DNA of 64,000 nucleotides from Candidatus Thorarchaeota archaeon (GTDB lineage: Archaea > Asgardarchaeota > Thorarchaeia > Thorarchaeales > Thorarchaeaceae). The notes beneath the pieces are model-generated. The model had not been told where the DNA came from and ran no database searches. It was given only the letters and a program-made list of their open reading frames with translations. A program made the translations under genes and the position numbers. The stretch is from NCBI GenBank assembly GCA_016841005.1, contig JAEORG010000192.1, forward strand, positions 33,865 to 97,864, written 5' to 3'. Below are positions 1-8,598 of the stretch, one piece after another; position 1 is the stretch's first letter; every line of letters starts with the position of its first letter.

Positions 1-306
1 AGTCAAAATAGCATAATCCTAGTTAGCTTCCAAATTCCAGGTACACCTGGTGCAGAACTTCTTTCAAAACATAAAGCAACAGTCGGAAATAGAACTTTTG
101 ACGTTCAAGCAGAAGTTCGATATCATCACTTAAGCAGTCATTCTGACTCCAAAGGATTAGTGGATATGCTCTTGAATATCCCTGGTGATCCGGAATTCTA
201 TCTTGTACATGGTGAAAGCGAATCCTGTGATGCACTACAAGCAAAATTAGAGAAGAAAGGTAGGAGAGCACATATCCCTGAAACAAACGAAAGATTTGAG
301 GTTTGA
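1..306 (+). CDS. Beta-CASP/metallo-beta-lactamase RNA-processing nuclease, C-terminal fragment
   Basis: This frame is open from the first base of the window to the TGA at 304-306, so the gene is cut by the window edge and only the last 101 residues are visible. They contain a SSHSD motif (about residues 45-49) followed by YLVHGE and end in a short basic and acidic tail. This pattern is the RMMBL segment at the C-terminus of beta-CASP RNases of the YSH1/CPSF73 and RNase J type (COG1236-like), where His and Asp of HSD complete the zinc site. The reaction would be RNA cleavage or exonucleolysis in the cytoplasm. Family-level assignment is good; the exact subtype (aCPSF2-like, aRNase J or another) cannot be decided without the N-terminus. 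It converges on the eL38 gene. Confidence 0.75.
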   Translation, partial: SQNSIILVSFQIPGTPGAELLSKHKATVGNRTFDVQAEVRYHHLSSHSDSKGLVDMLLNIPGDPEFYLVHGESESCDALQAKLEKKGRRAHIPETNERFEV

Positions 307-537
307 TTACTCTTCTTCTGATGCAGGTCGTGCCTCAACAACTTGGCACTTGACTTGAGATAGTACTTCTTCTGCTTTCTGGGGCTCTACTATTAGAGTA
401 TAGAGGTATCTAGCTGTACGTAGTTTGAGCTTGACCTGATCAGGGCCTCTCTTCACTCGACATTCCTCAGCATCTTCGGTCATTTCAAGGAATTTTTCTA
501 CGTCATGTATCTGTTTTGGCATTTCTTTAAGCCCCAT
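307..537 (-). CDS. rpl38e: Ribosomal protein eL38
   Basis: This 76-residue basic protein matches eukaryotic/archaeal eL38 along its length. It has an N-terminal MPKQIHDVEKFL helix resembling the MPRKIEEIKDFL opening of eukaryotic eL38, and the hallmark RTARYLYTLIV core strand. It is a large-subunit ribosomal protein found in eukaryotes and only some archaea. The first ATG (537) has no clear ribosome binding site. An internal ATG at 522 gives the family-typical start and has GGGG nine bases upstream, so the true protein may be five residues shorter. It lies immediately downstream of the tRNA-Val and eL40 genes in the same direction, suggesting a shared translational unit. Confidence 0.85.
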   Translation of the reverse strand: MGLKEMPKQIHDVEKFLEMTEDAEECRVKRGPDQVKLKLRTARYLYTLIVEPQKAEEVLSQVKCQVVEARPASEEE

Positions 538-553
538 TCATTTTGGTTTAGGA

Positions 554-662
554 TGGTGGGCCGGGCGCGATTCGAACGCGCGACCTTCTCCGCTTTCAGA
601 AAAGGTTCTGAAGAGCCTTTCCATGTGAAGGAGACGTCATAGCCGGGCTAGACCACCGGCCC
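554..662 (-). tRNA. tRNA-Val(CAC) with a 31-nt intron and encoded CCA
   Basis: On the minus strand the sequence folds as a tRNA: 7-bp acceptor stem (GGGCCGG with CCGGCCC), D arm, anticodon stem UCUCC/GGAGA, variable loop AGGUC, T stem GCGCG/CGCGC with UUCGAAU loop, discriminator A, and CCA encoded at 554-556. With five paired anticodon-stem bases the loop reads UU-CAC-A, giving anticodon CAC (valine). A 31-nt intron at 593-623 interrupts the loop between positions 37 and 38, the canonical archaeal site cut by the tRNA splicing endonuclease. The mature tRNA is 75 nt before CCA. Confidence 0.93.
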
Positions 663-679
663 TAGCGTAAGGGGAATGA

Positions 680-835
680 TTACTTCTTCCTGCGCTTTGG
701 CCTGAGGTCCTTCCCTCGACACTTTCTGCATTTCTTTGCCTTCAATGGATTAGTTGCGCCACAGTCGCGGCAAACTGATTTGTATAGCAAATAATGCTGT
801 GCGAGTCTACGTTTCTCAATGTCAGAAACTGGCAT
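680..835 (-). CDS. rpl40e: Ribosomal protein eL40
   Basis: This short gene encodes 51 residues. Reading from the ATG at 833-835 gives [16 protein letters not shown] followed by a zinc-ribbon with four cysteines (CRDC and CRKC separated by 12 residues) and a very basic end (RPKRRKK). This is the complete archaeal eL40 protein, without the ubiquitin fusion found in eukaryotes. It binds zinc and sits in the large ribosomal subunit. A GAGGT ribosome binding site lies about nine bases upstream and a TATA box lies further upstream at 904-913. It is followed by the tRNA-Val and eL38 genes on the same strand. Confidence 0.93.
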   Translation of the reverse strand: MPVSDIEKRRLAQHYLLYKSVCRDCGATNPLKAKKCRKCRGKDLRPKRRKK

Positions 836-861
836 TAACAGGACCTCAATGATTTTGATTC

Positions 862-913
862 CGGACTTCCTAGTAGTCCGCTCAGGCCAACCGAGAGCCT
901 ATGAATATAAACC
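862..913 (-). promoter_or_regulatory. eL40 promoter TATA box and leader hairpin
   Basis: On the minus strand GGTTTATATT (904-913) is a strong archaeal TATA box. Between it and eL40 is a 6-bp hairpin, CGGACT (rc of 875-880) and AGTCCG (rc of 862-867) with a 7-nt loop. This would lie in the 5' untranslated leader and could be a ribosomal-protein autoregulatory structure (inference). Confidence 0.5.
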
Positions 914-979
914 TGTTCCTCAGGCAAAAGACAAGAGGGACTGCTGAGGCTCTTTATCCCCACCAGTCTGTCTTGTGAT

Positions 980-1849
980 CTATAATAGTTCATTGAGAAT
1001 GCGGGTCACATCACTCGGTTTTTCTGCAACCTGAATACCTGCATCATTCATAGCTTTAATCTTAGCTGCAGCTGTCCCGCTACTTCCACTAATAATTGCC
1101 CCAGCATGCCCCATTCTCTTTCCAGGTGGAGCAGTTCTCCCAGCAATGAATCCTACAACAGGTAGATCGTATTCCTTCTGGACATATACTGCTGCTCTCT
1201 CCTCAGCATCTCCACCAATTTCGCCAACCAGAACAAGTGCTTTGGTATCCTTGTCGCTTTTAAAGATCTCAACAGCTTCAATTGTCGTTAGACCAACACA
1301 TGGATCGCCCCCAAGCCCGATGGCTGTTGATATCCCTATACCTGCGTTGGTCATTCCTGCAGCAATTTCGTACGTGAGTGTACCACTTCTTGACATTAGT
1401 CCTACATCACCTGCAGAGAAGACATGTCCTGGCATAATACCTAGTTTCTGCTTCGCCCCTGGAGTGATAATTCCTGGAGTGTTAGGTCCAATGATTGTGA
1501 TTCCCTTTGCTTTCGCTGCGTGGATTATTTTGATTTCATCCTGAACTGGTACGTGTTCAGTGATTAACACCACTGGATTCAAGTCAGCGGAAATTGCCTC
1601 AAGTGCGGCATCTCCTGCAAATGGAGCTGGAACGAAGATGACTGAAGCATTGGCATCGGTTTCTGCTTTTGCACTACTAATACTATCAAAGACAGGGATT
1701 CCATGAATTTCGTCGCCGCTCTTTCCTGGTGTCACACCTGCAACAACCTTTGTTCCATACTCTAGCATAGCTTTCGAGTGGAATGTACCCTGACCACCTG
1801 TGATTCCCTGAATGAGCACACGTGTATCTTTGTCAACAAGTACCGCCAT
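980..1849 (-). CDS. sucD: Succinyl-CoA synthetase (ADP-forming) alpha subunit
   Basis: The 289-residue product is a full-length succinate-CoA ligase alpha subunit. The CoA-binding Rossmann region is at the N-terminus (IQGITGGQGTFHSKAMLEYG) with IIGPNTPGI about residue 120, and the active-site histidine lies in the GHAGAI motif near residue 248, which is phosphorylated during catalysis. The enzyme interconverts succinyl-CoA plus ADP/GDP and succinate plus NTP in the TCA cycle. The ATG directly abuts the stop codon of sucC, so both subunits are translated from one message, beta first. Confidence 0.95.
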   Translation of the reverse strand: MAVLVDKDTRVLIQGITGGQGTFHSKAMLEYGTKVVAGVTPGKSGDEIHGIPVFDSISSAKAETDANASVIFVPAPFAGDAALEAISADLNPVVLITEHVPVQDEIKIIHAAKAKGITIIGPNTPGIITPGAKQKLGIMPGHVFSAGDVGLMSRSGTLTYEIAAGMTNAGIGISTAIGLGGDPCVGLTTIEAVEIFKSDKDTKALVLVGEIGGDAEERAAVYVQKEYDLPVVGFIAGRTAPPGKRMGHAGAIISGSSGTAAAKIKAMNDAGIQVAEKPSDVTRILNELL

Positions 1850-2995
1850 TTATGCTCCCTCCTTTACTAACTCAACAACCTTTGAGGCTGCTTCTTCCAT
1901 AGTTTTCAGGAAAGGTATCCCCGCGTTATCGAGTATTTCTTGCCCCTCTTTTTCATTGGTTCCGACCATTCTGATAACCATAGGAACAGCGATACCCTTG
2001 GTTTCTCGAACAGCAATAATACCATTGGCTACATCATCACAACGGGTGATTCCTCCCATGATATTCACAAGTATTGCCTTCACTTTATCATACATGAGAG
2101 CGATCTCGATTCCCTTCTCAACACGTTCCTTGTTGGAACCACCACCAAGATCTAGGAATGTACTTGCTTTCCCTCCATAGAGGTTGACAGCGTCAAGAGT
2201 TGCCATAGTAAGACCAGCGCCATTGCAGATGCATGCAATATCCCCGTCAAGTTCCACATATGCCATCCCTTCTGCTGTAGCCATGCGTTCCCGTTCATTT
2301 TGTTCAGCTGGAGCTCTATGTATCTTCTCGATTATTTCTTTATGTCTGTATAATGCGTTATCGTCAATATTCAGTCTTGCATCTGCAGCAAGGAAGCGGC
2401 CATCTTTTGTCAAGATGAGGGGATTGATTTCTGTGAGTTCAACATCATATTGACTGACGATATTCCAGAGTTTCATGAAGAAATTGCTAAGATTATTGAT
2501 TGCTTTTCCTCTGAAACCCATGGCAATAGCCATTTCTCTTGCTTCCCATGATTGGAATCCAAGGCCAGGGTCTACATACCGCTTAATGATTTTCTCAGGG
2601 CTTGTTTCAGCAAGTTCCTCAATAGACATACCTCCCGCTCCACTACCTATCATTACATATTTGCGCTCGTTGCGATCTACTGTGACACCAGCATAGATTT
2701 CCTGTTGAATGTCAAGTTTCTCTTCAATAAGGACTGCCTCAACTGGTAAGTCATTGATTCTCATTGCGAGTATCTCTTTTGCATGGGTTTCTGCTTCTTC
2801 AGGTGTATCTGCAAATTTTACACCACCAGCTTTTCCACGTTTACCTGCGAGTACCTGGGCTTTTACTACCACAGGTTTTCCAACCTCTTGAGCCCGTAAT
2901 TTTGCCTCTTCTGGAGTTTTTGCGACTCCTCCCGGAGGTGTGGGCATACCAAAGGCCTTGAAAATCTCCTTCGCCTCATGCTCAAATAGCTTCAT
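1850..2995 (-). CDS. sucC: Succinyl-CoA synthetase beta subunit
   Basis: The 381-residue protein begins with MKLFEHEAKEIFKAFGMPTP, the standard start of SucC, followed by an ATP-grasp fold (VVKAQVLAGKRGKAGGVKFA) and C-terminal flavodoxin-like CoA-ligase domain with the conserved NIMGGITRCDDVANGI segment. It supplies the nucleotide-binding half of the succinate-CoA ligase heteromer. Length and motifs are complete. It is the first gene of a two-gene operon with sucD, with no gap between them, so equal expression is expected. Confidence 0.95.
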   Translation of the reverse strand: MKLFEHEAKEIFKAFGMPTPPGGVAKTPEEAKLRAQEVGKPVVVKAQVLAGKRGKAGGVKFADTPEEAETHAKEILAMRINDLPVEAVLIEEKLDIQQEIYAGVTVDRNERKYVMIGSGAGGMSIEELAETSPEKIIKRYVDPGLGFQSWEAREMAIAMGFRGKAINNLSNFFMKLWNIVSQYDVELTEINPLILTKDGRFLAADARLNIDDNALYRHKEIIEKIHRAPAEQNERERMATAEGMAYVELDGDIACICNGAGLTMATLDAVNLYGGKASTFLDLGGGSNKERVEKGIEIALMYDKVKAILVNIMGGITRCDDVANGIIAVRETKGIAVPMVIRMVGTNEKEGQEILDNAGIPFLKTMEEAASKVVELVKEGA

Positions 2996-3082
2996 CGATA
3001 CATTCCTTCTATAAAATGGGGGAACTAATTTCTTGTTAACCCCTGGACTCGAGCCGCAATCCGTGGAAAACTAGTAAAAAGG

Positions 3083-5296
3083 TTAACTGAAACCACTAAG
3101 TAATTCCTGAAGTCGTTTCTCCATGTAGGCTGTTTCTTCCTTCATGGTTTTTCTCTTTGAGGTTCCCAATCTTGCTAGAATTGTGTTAAGAAAGTGTAAA
3201 TCTTCGAGGCAGTTTTCAATAATCCCTGGAACGTCATCCTCACAGAACTCTACCTCTCCTTTTATTCCTGGTTCTGTGGTATCAAGTACTCGTTTCCACA
3301 CTTTCCTTGGAACTGAAGACCGCACAGACGCAGCTTCAAGGAGGATATGTCGTAATTCTGCATCTGGCTTTTCAAGAGCCTGTATGACTCTCTTTGCCAC
3401 TCGTACTGGAATTCCGAGTGCGATAGTAGTTTTCCCACTATCGGAGCACTCATGCACTTTTCCTTTACTGGTTACTAACCCACTATTCTCAAGATCATCT
3501 AGTATCTCAAGACCTCGCATTGATTGATCAATAAGTGCAGTGGCATATAGAGAAATGTCATCCTTCTCAATCGCATAGTTCATGAATTTAACAAGATGCT
3601 TACAAAGACGATGTTTCCTTATGCCCTGATATTTCCATGACTCACAAGTACAGGATATACCTTCTTCTGCCCTTAATATCACATGATGCCAGAGGTCCCG
3701 GGATGCACTATGGATTAATCCTTCCACCTTTTTTGGATTGACTGAAACAAGTTTGACACTTGAATCAGCTATCTCACTCGCGCGGGAGATTATTGACTTG
3801 GTGGCTCTCATGGAAATAAGATTCTTGATACGATTCTTCGGTCCTATCTCCCCACTCTCAGAGATTTCATCAGTGGACATGCTTGCAGCCCAAAATGTCC
3901 TATTCAAAATAGAGAATGGATCCTCATCGCCAGTTTCTGATAAACAAATCTGACTTAACACAAGATCTTGAACATTTTCAGGGTCATCCATGCAACTATC
4001 AACTTCACCCAGTCTTGGTGTGATTGAACTATCCTTCTGACGCTCAAAGTATTTTGAGATGACTCGTTGACGTTCATTCTCATCTGCAACAACAACTATT
4101 GCAAATGCTCGATTATCAACATCACTGCGTCCAGCTGATTGGACTACATCTGTAAGTTCCCATTCAGATAATAACGAGAATCGTTCCTCATCATCATCAC
4201 CTTTCAGGGAATCTTCCATATATACACCCATAACAAATACAGATGACGCCTTAAAGTTCGCAGGAATTGCAAATCTCGTCGGAACAACTAGCACAGGAAG
4301 CAGTCCTTCTTCCCATGCATCAGATATGATTCTCCTCTGAGCTTTGGAAATCCCACCATGAAAGAACGACACTCCTTTAGAAAGAACTTGTCCCAATATC
4401 TTACTCGTCTTGCACTCAGGATACAAATTACCAACTTCATCCGCTAGTTCGATGAGATCATCTTTGTGACCTAGAGTCATATTGAAAGATAGTGTTCCTG
4501 ATTTTTCCCCTTTGTCAATTCCAGCCAGTTTAGAAGCTAGGGACTCAGCATCTTCTTCATTTGCACACAGGATTAGGACTTGTCCTCTTTTAGCCTGAGC
4601 GTATTCAGTCAAATCTGCAAGAGACTCGTAGACGTTTTCAAAAGCTCTCACACTGAAAATTCGTTGGATATCATCTTTCTTATCTTCAACAATCTCTGAC
4701 TCTAGCCATCTCCTTAATTCATCAAGATTTGCAACGGGTGGGCAAATAGATATGTATTGCAAATCCTCCGGTTGTCCTTTGAGTGTGACAAGTGCTGATT
4801 CTAAATCAGCTCCAACGCCCTGATGACCTATGAAATCCAACCTCTCAATCACAACACATCTCAAATTCCTAAGGATTTCAGGATGTGTTCTTAATGCAAT
4901 TCTCAAGGCTCGAAAAGTTGACACAATCACTCGTCCGATGTGTAGATTGGGGTCAGTTGCAATTCGCCTACGAATTATTGCAGTTGTTTCCAATCCCATA
5001 CGCAGGCATTTCTGATTGATAGAGTGATATGATATCTCAGCCAAGTGTGGGTTTGGGCAAATGACAAGAACTTTGCTTTGAAACTCAGAAGCAACTCGGT
5101 TTAGGATTGCAATCTCTGCAATATCATACGCTTCTATATAGTCTCGAGTCAGCAGAATCTGACTTGTTCCTCTCATTATCCCCTTCTCAACTGCCTCAGC
5201 TTGGAACTTGGTCAGCTGTGCCATTCCCTGTCTACGTAAGATCTCTAAAAGACGAGGGGAGGTACGTGCTAATTCAAGTTCTCTGAGGGTGCTCAT
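3083..5296 (-). CDS. Degenerate superfamily II helicase-like protein with SWIM zinc finger
   Basis: About 737 residues from an ATG at 5296 preceded by GAGAG; a TTG-started form would add ten residues. The N-terminal half has the layout of a Ski2/Hel308-like helicase: a Q-motif-like LTKFQAEAVEKGI, VIVSTFRALRIAL in the place of motif Ib, and QSAGRSDVDNRAF resembling motif VI. However, the Walker A site reads ILLTRDYIEAYD with no GKT/S, and the DExH site reads VIERLDFIG. A C-terminal SWIM finger follows (CTC, then CKH, about residues 545-570). It therefore probably binds nucleic acid without being an ATP-driven helicase. Its exact family is not recognised. It is monocistronic, downstream of a long intergenic region. 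Confidence 0.6.
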   Translation of the reverse strand: MSTLRELELARTSPRLLEILRRQGMAQLTKFQAEAVEKGIMRGTSQILLTRDYIEAYDIAEIAILNRVASEFQSKVLVICPNPHLAEISYHSINQKCLRMGLETTAIIRRRIATDPNLHIGRVIVSTFRALRIALRTHPEILRNLRCVVIERLDFIGHQGVGADLESALVTLKGQPEDLQYISICPPVANLDELRRWLESEIVEDKKDDIQRIFSVRAFENVYESLADLTEYAQAKRGQVLILCANEEDAESLASKLAGIDKGEKSGTLSFNMTLGHKDDLIELADEVGNLYPECKTSKILGQVLSKGVSFFHGGISKAQRRIISDAWEEGLLPVLVVPTRFAIPANFKASSVFVMGVYMEDSLKGDDDEERFSLLSEWELTDVVQSAGRSDVDNRAFAIVVVADENERQRVISKYFERQKDSSITPRLGEVDSCMDDPENVQDLVLSQICLSETGDEDPFSILNRTFWAASMSTDEISESGEIGPKNRIKNLISMRATKSIISRASEIADSSVKLVSVNPKKVEGLIHSASRDLWHHVILRAEEGISCTCESWKYQGIRKHRLCKHLVKFMNYAIEKDDISLYATALIDQSMRGLEILDDLENSGLVTSKGKVHECSDSGKTTIALGIPVRVAKRVIQALEKPDAELRHILLEAASVRSSVPRKVWKRVLDTTEPGIKGEVEFCEDDVPGIIENCLEDLHFLNTILARLGTSKRKTMKEETAYMEKRLQELLSGFS

Positions 5297-5495
5297 ATGG
5301 ATACTCTCTCGTTGCAAATTGCGCAATTTACTCTTTTAGTACCTTGCATGTCATATAATTTATCGATTTTTCGAACAATTGCTCTTTAAATAACACAGTA
5401 TTACAAAATATCGAAAGAATAGAGATTTTCACAAATCGGAAGGTCAATTAGCAGTTGTAAATGGTTTTTGAGTAGTCATCTGAGCAATATGCTAA

Positions 5496-5568
5496 TGATA
5501 TACAGGTACATATCTTCGGTTATGTACCTACAGATGTACTAGAGAGCAGGAAAACTGGTAATTCCTGC
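5496..5568 (+). promoter_or_regulatory. Promoter/leader with two strong inverted repeats upstream of PAC2 gene
   Basis: A TATA-like GATATA (5497-5502) is followed at once by a 9-bp dyad, AGGTACATA (5504-5512) and TATGTACCT (5521-5529), with a TTCG loop. A second dyad follows, GCAGGAA (5546-5552) and TTCCTGC (5562-5568). Both are perfect. They could be operators or leader hairpins. The rest of 5297-5587 shows no open gene. Confidence 0.45.
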
Positions 5569-5587
5569 TTTAAGAGGATTGAAAGTA

Positions 5588-6328
5588 ATGGCTTTCGTCG
5601 CAACTAAGGACAGCAGTTTCAAAGTAATTCTAAAAGAAGGATTCAAGATCAAACCCGGGTCAGTTTTCATATCAGGTTTTCATGGCCTCGGAGAGGTGGG
5701 ATACTTGTCCACCGCACACCTGACTCGTACCCTTGAAGCAGAGAGAGTTGGGTTCATTAAAAGCGACATGCTACCACTCTTTGTGTCAATGGAGAATGAG
5801 CAACTTGTCCTGCCATTTGAGATCTTTTCCTATGACAAGAAGAATATGATTTTCTTTGTCCCACGATTTCAGCCCCATCAATCAGAACAGTGGGGATTTA
5901 TAGAACGACTCGCGGAATGGATTGTGGAACAGAAGTGTAGCGAAGTCCTACTCCTTGGAGGACTTGATGCGAGTTTCAAAGAGGATGAGGAAGATATGCG
6001 TGCAGTGCCAACAACTGCTTACAAAGACCAGCTCACGAAGTGGAATGTCCCTCTCCTAGAAGAAGGTCTCTTCGTTGCTGGACCACTTGCGCTTTTACTT
6101 GCTGAATTAGAAATACAAAATGCACCTGCAATGGGCATTCTTACATATGCTACAAGAGGAAGACCTGATCCTCGAAGTGCAGCTACAATGCTTGAAAAGA
6201 TCAATGAGGTATTTGGAGTCACTGCAAATGTAGACCAACTCATTGAAGAAAGCAAAGAGATTGAGCGTCTTGAGAAGATGCGAAAATCAATTGAGGCAGA
6301 TTCAGACCCCTCACAAATGTATCTATAG
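5588..6328 (+). CDS. PAC2 family protein (proteasome assembly chaperone-like)
   Basis: The 246-residue protein has the PAC2 (DUF75) layout: SVFISGFHGLGEVGYLSTAHL at the N-terminus, a central PRFQPHQSEQWGFIERLAEWI helix, VLLLGGLDA, and a late AMGILTYATRGRPDPRSAATMLEKINEVFG segment. Archaeal members (PbaA/PbaB type) bind proteasome alpha subunits and assist core assembly in the cytoplasm, which is family knowledge rather than something shown here. The chosen ATG has GAGG ten bases upstream; a TTG three codons earlier is too close to that site. The C-terminal 40 residues are charged and probably coiled. Confidence 0.8.
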   Translation: MAFVATKDSSFKVILKEGFKIKPGSVFISGFHGLGEVGYLSTAHLTRTLEAERVGFIKSDMLPLFVSMENEQLVLPFEIFSYDKKNMIFFVPRFQPHQSEQWGFIERLAEWIVEQKCSEVLLLGGLDASFKEDEEDMRAVPTTAYKDQLTKWNVPLLEEGLFVAGPLALLLAELEIQNAPAMGILTYATRGRPDPRSAATMLEKINEVFGVTANVDQLIEESKEIERLEKMRKSIEADSDPSQMYL

Positions 6329-6345
6329 TTTAGAAGAACAGGTAG

Positions 6346-6933
6346 TCATGCCATACGTCTGATGTACCATCCAATATCAACCAGGTTTTTGGCTACCAGT
6401 TTCTCTTTTCCAATTCTTGTTCTCATGAACCCATCAACTACAAGCATCGCAAGCCCCAAGACATTTCCATCTTGGTCTTTTACAATCACTCGCTGTCCTC
6501 TCTTGAGAGATGGCTTAAGGCTGACTACTCCTTCTTTGAGAATGCTTCTCCCATAGGTGAATAACTCTGCTCCGTGTTTGGTCACAACCAGAATGTTCTC
6601 TGCTAGCCTAGAGAGCTGTTCAAGAATGGGAAGACTTAGTCGCATCCTTCCTTTCGAGAGGTCTCCTAGCCATAAACCAAGTAATCTGATATCAAAATTA
6701 GGGAAACCTTCTCGTAGGGACTCTGCCCAATCTATCGGAATGAGATAGAACGACCTGATATTGTTATGTTCCATGACTACTGGAATTAAACCATGAACAA
6801 GTGCTTTCATGGTCCCAACTCCAAAGTCCGAATCTACTTTTTTCACTATAGATTGCCATTCAATTGGATCAACAAATTCAGGGTTCATCATAATCACTTT
6901 GTTCGGTGAGGATTTACTTATGAGATATTTCAT
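6346..6933 (-). CDS. Nip7-like PUA-domain ribosome biogenesis protein
   Basis: The 195-residue protein ends in a PUA domain with the Nip7-like signatures ELFTYGRSILKEGV (about residue 124) and NLVDIGWYIRR at the extreme C-terminus, comparable to the QADIGEYVR end of Nip7. The N-terminal ~110 residues are an alpha/beta pre-PUA domain. Nip7 homologues bind RNA and act in large-subunit rRNA processing. The gene converges on the PAC2 gene and lies directly downstream (7 bp) of the ABC permease, in the same direction. The N-terminal domain is more divergent than the PUA part. Confidence 0.65.
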   Translation of the reverse strand: MKYLISKSSPNKVIMMNPEFVDPIEWQSIVKKVDSDFGVGTMKALVHGLIPVVMEHNNIRSFYLIPIDWAESLREGFPNFDIRLLGLWLGDLSKGRMRLSLPILEQLSRLAENILVVTKHGAELFTYGRSILKEGVVSLKPSLKRGQRVIVKDQDGNVLGLAMLVVDGFMRTRIGKEKLVAKNLVDIGWYIRRMA

Positions 6934-6939
6934 ACATCT

Positions 6940-8598
6940 TTAGGCTTCCAACAGAGTCAATCTTATTATCCCGCCTACAAGAATAAGCACACCTACACAC
7001 AATAATGGAATGCTTGACAGAAATATCCCTAGAATGAGAAGACCAAGATTGAGTGCCATAATAATTCCCCAAAAAAGACAGGCAAACTGAGAAATCATAA
7101 TTACAGCTATCGATGCGAAGGAGTTGATATAGAATGCACTGCTCTTCGTGTTTTCATATGCGGGATTCATAGCTGTGAGACCTACTCCTACAAGTATTGA
7201 TCCAATCAATACAATATAGGTTTGAGCTAATATTATGAGGGCACTCACAAAAGCCAGTGATAGAACTATTGACACAATGCTGACTGGTATAAGTACCATG
7301 GGCACTCCCAGAAGAGCCGAATTCAATAAACGCGCCTTAACATACTTGGTAACGCCTTTTGGTGTTGATTTGATTAACCATAGGTGGTCTTTAGATTCGA
7401 GGAAGCCCATCCCTCCGAAAGTGATACCACAAAGCATACCTAGGATCAAACTCAACATAAAGGCTATCAAGATCAAGTTAAATTCTAATTCTCCGCTACC
7501 TGACAACCCGGAGAAGTTCAGCATAATGGGGAATAATATTGATAGAAAGATGGCATAGACTAGTCTGGAAATATTCTGTGCTTTTCTTCCAAAATCTTTC
7601 AGAGTCGAAACAACAAGCAATCCAAAATATCCAGGAATCAATCGTCTAATACCTCTCAAAACAATGTTCTCTTTACCTACGGTAGTGATTTTCTCTGTTC
7701 GAACTCCTCCTTCGAAGGTGAAGAGCCTGTCTGGAATAGTAAGCCCAAATATAGTAACTAAAATTGTAAAACAACTAACGAGTAGAATATCAGCAACTGC
7801 TGGTAGTCCCAGTATTTCTTCGAATATATGAATAGATGAGGCAGGTAAATCAGCTCCATTGAAATAAATTGTAATCCAAGTGATGATATCTGCTCCCCAT
7901 GTTGATGGAAGTAAGAGGAACACATTCAAACCCATTATTTGGGAAATTCCCTCTGCAAAGTATATTATACTATAGAGAGGTAGTAAAAAGACAATAACAA
8001 CCACAATTCCCATTGCCTTTGCAATGTCATTTCCTCTTGGTGAATCTCCGAGTTTCGCTTGGATTGCTGTACTGATTACTGTAGAGAGCAAGAGAGTACT
8101 AAGAGTAAATACGGTAATGACCAAATACACCAATATCTGTCCAAGAATAGAAACTTCATAGATTATCAAGAATGGTGAGAGGAGAACAGGCGCCATAAAT
8201 AGAACCAGAAGTCCATATGAAGGAATCTTCCCCAGATACATTCCAGTTATCATGTCTCGAGAGCTTACATTATTACTAAGCATAATCTCCCATTGTCCAA
8301 TTCGTATCTCTTGGAGTGCATAAGAAATGGGAAAAACAAGTACCATCACCCAGAGCAAGAGAATTACAGCTCTCATCAATCCTGGAAATGCAATTGCTAG
8401 AATTACCTGAACTTCTACTGAAAACATGTCCAGAATACCGCTCATCATCGCAGGTGCAACAACTATTGCCCAGAAGAATCCTATAAGGAATAGGAGTACA
8501 GTGGATTCTCTTCTTCTCTTTCTGAACATTGAGGTCATGACTTGAAACTCTGCTTTAGCAATGATTTGCCATTTTCTAGCCACTAATCTTTCCTCCAA
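6940..8598 (-). CDS. ABC transporter permease, ABC-2-like
   Basis: This 552-residue protein is mostly hydrophobic, with around twelve predicted membrane segments and short loops. A cytoplasmic N-terminal start (MEERLVARKWQIIAKAEFQVMTSMFRKRRRES) is typical of large ABC-2 export permeases. The first codons overlap the end of the upstream ATPase gene by 16 bases, so the two form a translationally coupled exporter. Substrate cannot be read from the sequence. Families with this arrangement export drugs, lipids or peptides. Confidence 0.75.
   Translation of the reverse strand: MEERLVARKWQIIAKAEFQVMTSMFRKRRRESTVLLFLIGFFWAIVVAPAMMSGILDMFSVEVQVILAIAFPGLMRAVILLLWVMVLVFPISYALQEIRIGQWEIMLSNNVSSRDMITGMYLGKIPSYGLLVLFMAPVLLSPFLIIYEVSILGQILVYLVITVFTLSTLLLSTVISTAIQAKLGDSPRGNDIAKAMGIVVVIVFLLPLYSIIYFAEGISQIMGLNVFLLLPSTWGADIITWITIYFNGADLPASSIHIFEEILGLPAVADILLVSCFTILVTIFGLTIPDRLFTFEGGVRTEKITTVGKENIVLRGIRRLIPGYFGLLVVSTLKDFGRKAQNISRLVYAIFLSILFPIMLNFSGLSGSGELEFNLILIAFMLSLILGMLCGITFGGMGFLESKDHLWLIKSTPKGVTKYVKARLLNSALLGVPMVLIPVSIVSIVLSLAFVSALIILAQTYIVLIGSILVGVGLTAMNPAYENTKSSAFYINSFASIAVIMISQFACLFWGIIMALNLGLLILGIFLSSIPLLCVGVLILVGGIIRLTLLEA

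Noticed and set aside
1146..1544. Plus-strand 132-residue frame across sucD.
   Set aside because: It is the reverse-strand shadow of a full-length, motif-complete sucD gene.
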